DNA of 64,000 nt. Origin: Heliocidaris tuberculata (taxonomy: Eukaryota; Echinodermata; Echinoidea; Camarodonta; Echinometridae). Location: assembly GCA_025618425.1 (NCBI GenBank), contig CM046841.1, forward strand, positions 10,054,654 to 10,118,653, in the 5' to 3' direction. Shown here piece by piece: positions 20,201-33,074 of the stretch. The notes beneath the pieces were generated by a model. It did not search any database, was not told where the DNA came from, and saw only the letters and a program-made list of their open reading frames with translations. Position 1 is the stretch's first letter. The number at the start of each line of letters is the position of its first letter. The translations under genes were made by a program, and so were the position numbers.

Positions 20201-23200
20201 AAAGTTAGTCAAGGTGAGGTATCTCTACCAACTGTGAAATCTTTATTGAGAGAGATTTGAAGGTTAAGATTTGTAATAAAAGAGAAAAGCACTGAATGAC
20301 ATAAGTTATGCATTGGTGTAAAAAAAGAATTTTAAGGTTGGGACATTTAAGGGTGGCTTCAGTGCATTGTCCCTCACTGTTTCAAGTCTTTATTAGCTCA
20401 TAACCCGCTATTGTTGACCACTGTCACTTCTGGGTTCTCGGTTCTGTCGATGATGTCGACAGAAATCATGTAGAAAGGTATAGCCTTTGAAATAATCCAG
20501 CAGCCATGGGTTTCATAATGGACAGGGCAAAGAGTTAAAATAAATTTTGTATAAATTACCATAAATAATTTTCTAGATAAAATTTCAAAATTCCGAGTAG
20601 AAGTTCAATGAACCTCATGAAAGTCTTCCTCAATAAATGAGGAAGAAGAAGCAAGTTTTGTGATTTTGTAATAAATTTCGCATAAATTAGCATAAATAAT
20701 TTTCTAGACAAAATTTCAAAATTCCATGAAGAAGTTCAATGAACCTCATGAAAGTCTTCCTCAATAAATGAGGAAGAAGAAGCAAGTTTTGTGATTTTGT
20801 AATAAATTTTGCATAAATTTGCATAAATAATTAGCATAAATTATTTTCTAGACAAAATTTTAAAATTCCGAGTAGAAGTTTAATAAACCTCATGAAAGTC
20901 TTTCAAATGGAACAAAAAAAAAAATCGAAATCGGTCAATAAATGAGGAAGAAGAAGCCATTTTTGTGATCTTTTTAATAAATTTCGCATAAATTAGCATA
21001 AATAATTTTCTAGACAAAATTTCAAATTTCCGAGTAGAAGTTCAATGAACCTCATGAAAGTCTTTCAGATGGAAAAAAAAAATCGAAATCGGTCAATAAA
21101 TGAGGAAGAAGAAGCAATTTTTGTGATTTTTGAATAAATATCGCATAAATTAGCATAATTAATTTTGTAGACAAAATTTCAAAATTCTGTGTAGAAGTTC
21201 AATGAACCTCATGAAAGTCTTTCAGATGGAACAAAAAAAATCGAAATCGGTCACTAAATGAGGAAGGAGAAGCAATTTTTGTGATTTTTGAGAAATGCGC
21301 ATAAATTAGCATATTTAATGAGTTTCAAAATTCTGTATAGAAGTTTCGAATCCCCCACCTAGTGCTATCATATAAAGCAAACGGAATTAAAATCGGGTAA
21401 GAAATGGCGAAGAAGAAGCATTTTGAAATTGTGGACGGACGACAGACGAAGGACGGACGGACGGACGGACGGACGGACGGACGGACGCCTCGCCACGGCA
21501 TAAGCTCATCTGGCCCATTCGGGCCGGATGAGCTAAAAACAGGAAAAAGAAGATGAAGTGTGATCAAAGAACAGGCACAAAGAACATATACATGTACATA
21601 TAGCATACTTTAATAACTTGTATTTACTTCAGGACAGGAATTTTTAAAGGGCTAAATTGATCACATTTTGTTCTTCAAATTGGCAACAACAATATTTTTC
21701 TTTTACTGCTACATGGTTCTAAAAAGGTGTAATATCTTTGAAAACAATATACATGGTTAGGAATTTTGTCGAAAAGTTGAAAAATTGCCAATTTTGATCA
21801 AAAACAATGATTTTGAACCTCTCAATGTGTTGCCAATTTAAGGATTTTAAAGCTTATTCTTGTTTTTTAAATTCCCGGCACCAAACGCAATGTGGTCACG
21901 CAACAAAAATGGACATAGTGTGTGCAGAAAATTTTGCTCTTTCTACTCATGCATCAGGTATATTTTTTAGAGCTCTGAATCGAAAGTTATTGAGTAAACC
22001 ACAAAATGTGGTCAATTGTCTTGAAAGGGTTAAACATAATAGTGTAACTTACTGCAGCAATATTCTCTACACTCCTTTGTCTCTGTAGGTTTTGTCTCAC
22101 TGAGTTCTTTCTCTGCATTGCAACAGCAGGAGGTGGATCTGCTGTTGTTCTCCCAAATGCCACACCTGTCAAACACAAAAGACATGAAATATGCCTGCTG
22201 AACTAATGTACTTGTAACGGAATGCACTTTCAGGGGTGAAGAGAATACAAACTCTGTATTTGGTAATTAGTTTGGGGGTATAATACAGTGTACAGGAGAT
22301 AGAGGAATTTGTAAGTGTGGACATGCTGAAAATCTTAGGAATAAAATGCATGAATTAATATGTGCAAGATGTAAAATACCATAGGAGAAAATGGGGCCAC
22401 ACATGTCATAAGCAGTACAATTTAGCACAAATGACAAAGCATGCAAAACACTTTTGAAGTGCATGGAATCATGTATACTGTGATATACCGTGTGCAAAAA
22501 TGGAATGCTGGGACTCATATTTATGGGAAATGATTCATAATGTCTACAAGATCATTTTAACCCTTTGACTACTGAATTCTTTCATTCCCATAGACTTAAT
22601 ACAGGGACCACTTGGTTCCTGTAAGCAACAGGTTAAGATTAAAATCTGCTTTGTCAGGAGCACAGCTCTCACTGATGCTTGAGTTACATGCATGCGTATG
22701 CCAGTGTAGGAGTTAGCACTGGTGGTACTTGGGAGTTTAGTGTTGATGTTCATGCTGATTCACCTGTCTGGAGCATGGGAGCACTGGAGGTATGGTGTAG
22801 GCGCTTGTTGGGGGTGTGTCCATTCCCCAAGGATGAGCTCAAGGGGGGCCTATGTTTCCTTGCCTCGGCTATACCACAGCAAGCCAAGATCATGACATCA
22901 CAGATAGGCACAGTGAGAAAGGATACCAGCACAGCAAAGGACACAGGCATACCAGACAAACACATGCAAACAGAAACAGAAATTAGAAAGAAGCACAAAT
23001 GAAACACAATATTATAAAAAACGAGAATGTTTCTAAATCTCTTTGACTACTCGAGAACTTGCTGTAACACATCACAAACACATTTACAAGCACCATCTAA
23101 AATGGAAATTGGTAAATACACACAAAGATTTACAGATCTAGAATAATGTTAAGAATTCATAGGTATAATTGCTCTACACTATTTCTGCAGTGGTGCATCT

Positions 23201-25981
23201 ACCTTCATAGATAAAAATAGAAAGTGCGCTTTGCTAAGTTCTAAAGTTATACTTTTTAATGCAAGTCCATTCACAGAAATATCACCAATCAAAGCATTCA
23301 AAATCATGTCTTGATATGTTTTGAATTTCAGTCAAGCATAAATAGGAAGCTACAAATGCAAGCACTAATCAAGAAGTGGTGAATCAGACCCCAGCAATAT
23401 GCTCACAGTTTCATGCAAAATTATCATACCAATTCATATCAAACCCCCTAAAATTCCTTGCAAAATGAAGGACAAAGATAAAGTTAAGTTCTGGTCATGC
23501 GATTACATTGTGAAAGAAACTGTCTCAAAGCAATGCTTAAAGGTTGATATGTCTACATGAAAATTGGTGTGTACTATGAGGTTTTGGAATCATTAAAATG
23601 TTAAGAAAGTACACATTCAAAGAAAATCACAAATATAAATAATGTATCACTAGAAACTGGCAAGTTAACAGATAGCAATCGTATCAGTTTAAAGTCAACT
23701 ACATATCAGGTAATTAACCCTTTCAAGACAATTGACCACATTTTGTGGTTTGGCTCAATAACATTTGATTTAGAGCTCTAAAAAATATACCAGATGCATG
23801 AGTAGAAAGAGCAAAAATTTCTGCACATCCTATGTCCACTTTTGTTGCATGACCAAATTGCGTTTGATGCCAGGAATTTTAAAAACAAGAATAAGCTTTA
23901 AAATCCTTAAATTGGCAACACATTGAGAGGTTCAAAATCATTGTTATTTGTCAAAATTGGCAACTTTTTCAACTTTTCGATAATGGTTTTAAGAATGTAT
24001 GTTGTTTTCAAAGGCATTACATTTTATTAGAACCATGTAGCACTATGAGAAAAATATTATTGTTGCCAATTTGAAGAACAAAATGTGATCAATTTTGCCC
24101 TTAAATAATTCCTGTCCTGAAAGGGTTAAACAATAATACAAATAAAACTACCTCCCAGCATCTGCGATATACAAGCGCTTCGCCAAAAAAATAACAATGT
24201 TTCAATGACGTCAATAAAGGGAACAATCCTGTCCAAGCAGACGACGTCCCATAAAGAATGAACATAAGTGCAGTGCAGTTATTTCTCAAATTATAAAGAA
24301 TTTAGTGTATTCAGACGTGCCCATATTTCACACCATTCTAAAATGGGAATGAAACAGATTCTGATTACTGAAATCTTTTGTTTGTAAATATATAGGATGA
24401 GGGTTAATGAACAATCAAAGAAACCACACTTTCAAATTGAAAAGCCCGCTGAATGATTGCAAAGACGGTATTTATCCCTCATTCAACGCCGAACATCCAG
24501 CGGTGTATGCAGCTGTGAATGAAATGGCGTCTATTTTGTTTACAAGCAACTGATTCCTTTATTCTTGTAATGCTTCATTTTCCATCCAAATAAACCCATG
24601 CACGGGGTTTAGAGTGAGGCAATATATGGATTAAACATAATAGACTAATGCTAGTGAAGTGAAATAACTGAGGAGAAGATGACAAAACAGGCACTGAAAA
24701 TATGTGAGATGTTATGGGACATCGTCTGCTTGTACAATTAACGTCCTCCCTTTGACGTCACACATTTAAGCGGCTTTCGGAGAGCTGTTCAGGTGCTATG
24801 TCGGGGCTGTATTTTAGCAATTTGTAATTGATAATAATCATTACTTCGAATGTTTGCAAGCGTCGAATTTTGACAAACTTGTCCGGTCTAAGCTTCACCT
24901 ACGCAAAAATGAAAATTAAGTCAGTTTTAAAAATCAATGAATATCTACTTTAAGAAATTGACCCAATCTTGCTGAAAAGCATATGCACTGCACACAGAAA
25001 TGGGTATATGGGACTGAACACACACACACATGGCATGAATGTTCGGCCTGAACAACTATTTCTTGTCATATTTCAAATATGCAGGGCATTTGAAGAGCAA
25101 TCCTTTTCAGGGGACATTTCTACTATGATGTTCTTCCAAACTGACATAAAACAAGTGAATGAGTAAATTACGCAATGCGTAATAAATGTCCCCACCGAAA
25201 GTGCAGATCTGTGGAAATTAACTAGCCTGAACCTTAAAACTTCAGTGAAAAAACTTTAGTGAATAAAATAATAATGTTACTGCATGCAAAAGAAGAGAAT
25301 ACCAACAATGCATATATACAACTGAAATATAAAACATGAAAACATTATGAACCTTCAGCCATTTTGAATAAATTTGCATAAATTTGCATGAATAATGAAT
25401 TTCAAAATTCTGTGTAGAAGTTTGGAAGCCCCCACCCAGCCCTATCAGATAAAACAATCGGAATCAAAATCCGATGTGAAATAGAGGAGAAGTAGCATTT
25501 TTCGTCAATTTTGAATAAATTTGCATAAATTTGCATAATTAATGAATTTCAAAATTCTGTGTAGAAGTTTGGAAGCCCCCACCCAGCCCTATCAGATAAA
25601 ACAATCGGAATCAAAATCCGATGTGAAATAGAGGAGAAGTAGCATTTTTCGTCAATTTTGAATAAATTTGCATAAATTTGCATAATTAATGAATTTCAAA
25701 ATTCTGTGTAGAAGTTTGGAAGCCCCCACCCAGCCCTATCAGATAAAACAATCGGAATCAAAATCCGATGTGAAATAGAGGAGAAGTAGTATTTTTCGTC
25801 AATTTTGAATAAATTTGCATAAATTTGCATAATTAATGAATTTCAAAATTCTGTGTAGAAGTTTGGAAGCCCCCACCCAGCCCTATCAGATAAAACAATC
25901 GGAATCAAAATCCGATGTGAAATAGAGGAGAAGTAGCATTTTCTAACATTTGAGCACACACGGACAGACGGACGGACGGAC

Positions 25982-26036
<55 letters not shown>

Positions 26037-26968
26037 CGAACGGAGCCCGTTTCATAGTCCCCTCGGCGGGGGACAAAAATTAGAAAGCACACAAATTATT
26101 TTTCACTTTTCCCAGAACTCAACCTTCTCTTAAACTATCTCCTAAGCCATGTTCTGACATGAGGCAGCACACCACAATAAAAAAAAAAGATGGAGTGGCA
26201 AAATCAAATAAGATAAGCGTAGTGCACTTCATATTTCTGTATCTTATGACTTACAGATCAAGGAGTAAGGGTAGGGGTCATTGTTGCATTGTGGCTATTG
26301 TTGTGCATTCTGTCATAGTCTACTGCCACATTGCCTACTGCCATTCACATACAAGTAAAGTTTTGCCAAGGCATTTTTTAAATGTGGTTTACTGCATCGT
26401 GTCTGAATGGGGATCCATGCATCCAAAGTTAAGGCTCGTTCACATATGAAGCATAAAACCTCCTTAAAAAAAAAAAGTTTTTTCTGGTATTAAATGAATG
26501 GCAAGTAGGGATGTATGAACGCAACAAAGGTCCTGTGTGTACTCACTTACCTGTGTAGGATACAGAAATGTGAAGGGTAGTACGCTTTAAAAAACCCTGC
26601 ATTTTTTTGACCAGGTTTACCACTTCATATTTGAACAAGCCTTTGAAGTCAAACAAACCTGTGTAGTTTGTGTATGTCGTTGTCGTGGGTGCTGCGGCTG
26701 CCCCTCCTCCACCGACAACAGCTGGCCTCTGCCTACCGCTGCCCCTGCTGCTTGCTACTGCCTGGTTGGACCTGGCCGAAGCTGCGGTGCCGTTTACCAT
26801 TGGACTGCCCTGTTCTGAGGGTGGGGTAGAGGATTGGCTACCTCTCCTCTGAGCTTGCTGGGCTTCCCTCAGCTGCTGACGGTGCCTGGCTTTCTTCTCT
26901 TTCATCATCTAGGCGCAGAGAGAGAGAGAGAAATAGTTAATTTAGATATAACAAGAACAGAGGGGGTA

Positions 26969-27009
<41 letters not shown>

Positions 27010-30000
27010 GGAGGGAGGGTGGGAGGGAGGGAGGGAGGGAGGGAGGGAGGGGGAGGGAAGGAGGGAGGGAGGGTGGGAGGGAGGGAGGGAGGGAGGGAGG
27101 GGGAGGGAAGGAGGGAGGGAGGGGGAGGGAGGGAGGGAGGGATAGGGAGGGAGGGAGGGATAGGGAGGGAGGGAAAAATGTTTCAAAAAAACATTTAATA
27201 ATCTACGAAACGTATCTAGATGTTTGAATAACAGAATATTAGTTGTATGCATCCTCACACATCAACAGGAATATACCTGCATTTGGGTTGCGTTTAGGGT
27301 TGCAGGGGCCTTTTAATGAAGCCTTTCTGACATGGTGACAACCTTATGATTCACTTTTAAAATGGAATATCGTGTCATCATTACATGCTATTAAGCATTG
27401 TGGAAAGAAAAGAAGTGTCAATAACAGTGTTTTCAGTGCAGTTACCATTCAGTGAAAGTTATATTTCACAAAATACTCCCTTGCTATTCTTACCTCATAA
27501 AGTTTTGACCTGTATTCATTCACTGAGAGCTGCACATCATCATCTAAGGGTGGGACCACATCATAACCTAGGTCTATCTCTCCAGCTTTATTCCGAAATC
27601 TGAATATTGTTTAAAAAGATAATCAGACTTAAAGGCAATGTCCACCCTGATTACAAGTTTGTTTTAAAAAAAAAACAGAAAAAGAAAAAGAAACAGATCA
27701 GTGAAGGTTTGAGGAAATTCTTATAGGAAAAAAGAAAATTAAGAATATTTGAAGTTGTAATCAATCAAACACAAATTGGCAACTCTGTAAAGTATCCTGC
27801 GAGCTCTCTCCCATTTGACCTGTACCCCCTAAATCATTAGTTTCCATTTTCTCTAAAGAAAATACTCAATCATAGATGCACCTTAGATATAATCATTGCT
27901 CATATGTTTTTATACAAAACATGTATAAAACAAATCTATTCCTTCATCAAAAACTAAGGAAATAGAAATTATGAGATTATCTATACTGAGCAAATAGGAG
28001 AAGAGCTCACAAGATGTCACGTTTGTGTTTGATTGATTACAACTTCAAATATTCATAACTTTCTTATTTCTTATCGGATTTTGTAATATCAAGAATTACG
28101 TCCAAAAATAAGCCTAAGATAGCACCAGAGAGCATCTATAACCCTAGAGCTTGGACCCCAGTCGCAAGGGACGTCGCGTTTCACACTCGTGATGTGCGCA
28201 CAATGTGCGCATGTTCGTGCGATCAGAGTCTCCAGTTTGCTAAGAGGTCCAGGCAGGAGAATCTCCAGTTTAGGAGGTGCATGGGGTTGGAGTCGCTGTT
28301 TCCTTCTTTTATTCAACTCAACTTAATGCCAGGGTGGACTTTCCATTTAATTAAAAAACTGCACAAACAACATGCATAAATATACATTTTGATTGATAGT
28401 CAAGTAAAGAGAGGCATTTCAGATAAAATCTTAATTCCAAGAAGTTCTTTCGAAACATCAAAATCATTATTCCATAAAAAAAACTTTTGAAACTGTTTTC
28501 AAGTATTTTATTGTTCTACAAATTTTTTAATGTATTTCTTTGTTTATCAACTTTAACTTTTTTATTGTTTTTTTTTACATCTCCTGTTTCAGTGTGTTAT
28601 CTAAACCAAAATTCAGTGAGAATAGATAATTACAGCTTAAAGAAATCAAAGGTGATATTTCTTAGCATCTGGGCAAAAAAGTGATTTGAAATGAAGTCAT
28701 CACATGCAAGTCCACAACATTATACACTCAAAATCGCTTAAGAAATTGCAGCAATTTATAATTTCGCTGTTATACATACCTTGCTACATACGGATGTGAA
28801 AGAGCTTGTTTGGCAGTGAGTCTCTTATCTGGATTGAAGTGTAGTAGTTTTCTAACCAAGTCTATTGCATCGGCTGGGGCACCCGGTAATACTTCCTCTA
28901 TTGATTGTCTATGCCTGGTGAAAAAGATAATATGAAGATAATGTCTAGCTCTGATATTCCGCTTTAACTTCACCATGAAACTGTGTATACAAAACTATAC
29001 CAATTACAAGCAATCAAGTACCATATATAAATAGCAATAAAATAAAAAGATACACAACAAGTGTGAGAATGAGGGATCATCAATAAAGCATATGATATCA
29101 TAACCTTGCAGTATATTGACCCCTTGTACCAGAAAAAAACATGTACAGGATATTTTGACATTCTATCATTGATCTCAGATGAATTTTAGTGTCAACACCT
29201 GACAGGAACTCCAAATCGACACAATCTCTCAACTTTATCCCGAAGCTCATCGTACAGAAACCCCGACAGATGCTTAAACAAATCCATGTATACACAGCTG
29301 TCTGTTGATTCAGTCACCTATGGTGAATAATCTGAATCAGTGTTAACATGCATACCTACCTGAGTTTTGACATGTCTACAAACGTTGCTCCATAGTCTGA
29401 CTGGATGGCCTCAATGTCCGCCTTGGAGGGTGGGTCTATGATGGCCATGATTCTCTCGAGCTGGTTGAATGTGGATGAACCAGGAAACATAGGCTTTCCT
29501 TTTATAAGCTCTCCTAGGATGCAGCCGATGCTCCACATGTCAACTCCCTTGGTATATCTGTAACACAAATATGCATACCACAAAAATTTTACTTTGGAAT
29601 TTCTTCGAAGCAAAAACAAGAGAAAAACTGCAGTAACTATAAAGCCAGAAACGATTTGGACAAGTGGTCAAGAATTGCGAAAATGTCATGTTGTGAAACT
29701 TTCTTGCCACGAAAAAGTTTCTTCATGTCACCGAAGTTTCTAGTTTATACAGCATTCAGGCATTTCTTTAACAAAAAAGAAGAGAAAAACCGTATAGGGA
29801 ACCTTAATATATATCAACAAAAGAAAGTTGTCTATCGCGAAGAGGTAGGAACATGGAATATTTGTTTTATATAAAAAATTGCACAATGGGAAAAGCATGC
29901 AGTGAATGGTATATGCAGTGTAGGTCAGGAGATGAGAAATTGACCAATCAAATGCCTAAATTCCTTCTATTTATTGTATAATAGAACTAGAGACACTGTC

Positions 30001-32315
30001 AAAAAAAAGACAACAGAGAGAGAGAGAGAGAATAAAGAAGAAAGAGAGATGGCAGAAAAGAGACAGGAAGGTTTATCATTTCACATGAGCACTCAACCCA
30101 ACTTGTCTTACTCCACCAGGGCCCCGTTTCATAAAACTTGTTATCACTAACAAGTTGCAATAACTGTTATAAGCTACTGAAATCCTTAGATCTGATTGGC
30201 TGATAGCAAATTTGAAACGGTGCCCAGGAATGTTATGTTGTACCATCAGATTCAGGTTGAGAAGTGCAGAAGGGAATCAAGAGATAGACAAAGTACACTG
30301 CCCAGGGTCCCATTTCATAAAACTTGTTATCAATGACAAGTTATGATAGTTGTTATAAGCTACTGAAATCCTTGCATACGATTGGCTGAGAGCAAATTTG
30401 TCATAGAAATGTGGCATTTGTTACTGATAACAAGTTTTATGAAACTGGACCCAGAGGATGTAACATCTCAAGTACTCACCTTTTAGAAGCTAGAAGGATC
30501 TCTGGTGCCCGGTACCATCTCGTTGCCACGTACTCTGTAAGTGCAGGATTGTCTTCGCTAAGAACAGCATCTATCTGGTTTATTGAGCGGGCTAGACCAA
30601 AGTCAGCTACCTTCACAAAGCATTCCGTGTCCAGTAAGATGTTTGACGGCTGTAGAGGAAAGTTGAAGGTAGAAAAAAAAAGATTTTACATGACTACAGA
30701 AATCAGAATGCTGGGGACATTGAAATATTCGAGGTATTCGGGAAAGGTCAAGGTGTTTGGCCATTTGCTGTCCTGTATGTTAACCCGTTGACTGCAGAAT
30801 CATCTTATCCCCATAGGCTTACTACAAGAACCAACCAGTTCCCGTAGCCAATGGGTTAACAACAATAAAGAAAATTAAACAAGAAAACATGGAAAGTGTC
30901 ATTTTCCTTATCATTTCATGATTTTACATCTGATCAAAGCTCTATTAGGGCTGCCAACTTAATAGAATCATCAGGTATACTAAAACCTCTGATGGTGTTG
31001 GTAACTTATAGACAAAGTATCTCGGACTTGCCTATTTGTATTTTCTCAAAGTTAAGCAAATATAATCACTGCAATGATAACCACAAACCAGTGGCACGTC
31101 TGCTCAGAGATTCTTGAACTGAAGCATATCACTAGTAAAGGTCAAATGATTGATGCATCGTTTCTTTATCATACATGTACATGTATCTACAAACGAATAG
31201 CTACATTTTCGTTCTACAGATTCTTCTCTGAAACTTTATATCATTGAATGATATCATTGAAAAGTACAGCCATTTCTGCCACACAGTGCAAATTCTCACT
31301 TTAGACAAAGTTACACAAATTTTACAATTAATTTTTAAAAACACGTACCAGTTAAATGATGTCTTCACTCTGCCCACAAAAGTTTTATCAACAAACTGTC
31401 CATGTTGGGATAAGTTTAAATAAGTTGACCAAAACAAAATGTTCCAAGGATGGCATTACTGCCAGCAAATATTTCCAAGGTATGTGATACTGCACATAAA
31501 ACAATATCTGATGGACTCTACTTTCTCATTACCTTTTGATCTCTGTGTATGACATTTCCAGAATGCAGATACATGGTTGCATTAATAAGCTGATACATTA
31601 TATAACGTTTGTGGATGTCCTTTAAGATTCCTCCTTTCTTGATTACAGCATGGAGATCGGTGTCTGCAAATGAAGAAAATTTTAAGAAAACTTACTTCAA
31701 TGACAGGTACTCATTCAGAAACAAATGTATCCATCTTTTGAGATTAAGTATTCATATTGTAACGACTGTTGGACTAGTATCCCACAGTCTATCATTAAGC
31801 AAGGATGCAAGATTTAGGATGCCTTTGTCAACAATTCATAATACCTGGAGCATAATACTTTTAAAAATATGAAAACTAAAAAGATTATCTGTTAGCGAAT
31901 GCAGAAGTAAAGCAAACATAAATTTATACCCAAAGAGAGCATAGACACGTTCATAACAAAGTATTAATGTCAAATAATATGTATAGTATTTCAAGATCAG
32001 GAGCTCAATTTTACATCAAAAACATGTGTTCCAGTTGTTATTTGTATCAAACAAAAAAGGATTTTGAAAAAGACTGCAAATCAAATTTACTCCCTGCTGT
32101 AGCGATCACTCGTAGAGAAAGACCACCGGTCTAAAGACTACATATTTTGTTTCCCTTCAACAATGTTTCTCCCTTGGGCAGTCTTTATCCAGGTTTGACT
32201 TGATCCTACTCACCCATGTATTCAAATACGAGGTAGATGTCTTTATCATTCTCTGCTCTCATTACATTCAGTAGCTTCACAATATTCTTATGTTCACTGA
32301 ATTCCTACATGTATG

Positions 32316-32360
<45 letters not shown>

Positions 32361-33040
32361 CAACAACAACAAACAACAGAATTGTAGTAATGAAAATTAA
32401 TATTTAACAATTTTCCATTTACTGGCCTTAGCTTTAAGAGTAAGAAAAAGTCCTAGCATAGGAAAAAGCATAAGTAGAGAAGGGGAAACACGGTCTTGAA
32501 AATTATTACATGAAAGGCATCTCTTGAAATAGCCTTGACATGAATCTAAGCAAATTTATGAATTGTTCTACTTTTACAAAAATTATTAAAAGGGAAGACT
32601 GCCAAGTAAAACTTCCAATGTTTGTACCTACATTACATGAACATTATATTCTCATCTTTCAATATTTAAGGACAAATTCAATCCCTATCAATTGAAGATA
32701 TGAAAAATTCCTGTTGTGTAGAAATAGTGTCAAACATTTCACAGGTTTCAAAAAGAAAGAAAAGCAACGACATCTTCTAAAACCATTTCCATGAAAACTA
32801 TTACATTATACAACTGAAGGAGGATCCCATTCAAAATCTTCATCATCGCATAAAACTGAAAATGTATGTTTATCAGAGTTTTAGTTATGGTTCAGTTTTA
32901 TTAACACCAATATGACAAATAGAGTACAATAATACATTTAAGTACTGATTACTGGACAGGATGATTTCCTACCATCTTTGAAGGAATGGTAAAAGAACTT
33001 ACCTGGAGAAACATTATTTCTCGAAATGTCCTCTGCAGAA

Positions 33041-33074
<34 letters not shown>

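Noticed and set aside
26834..27258. Arg/Glu/Gly and Pro/Ser frames over 100 codons
   Set aside because: Translation of the GA/GGGA microsatellite next to MAPK15 exon 10.
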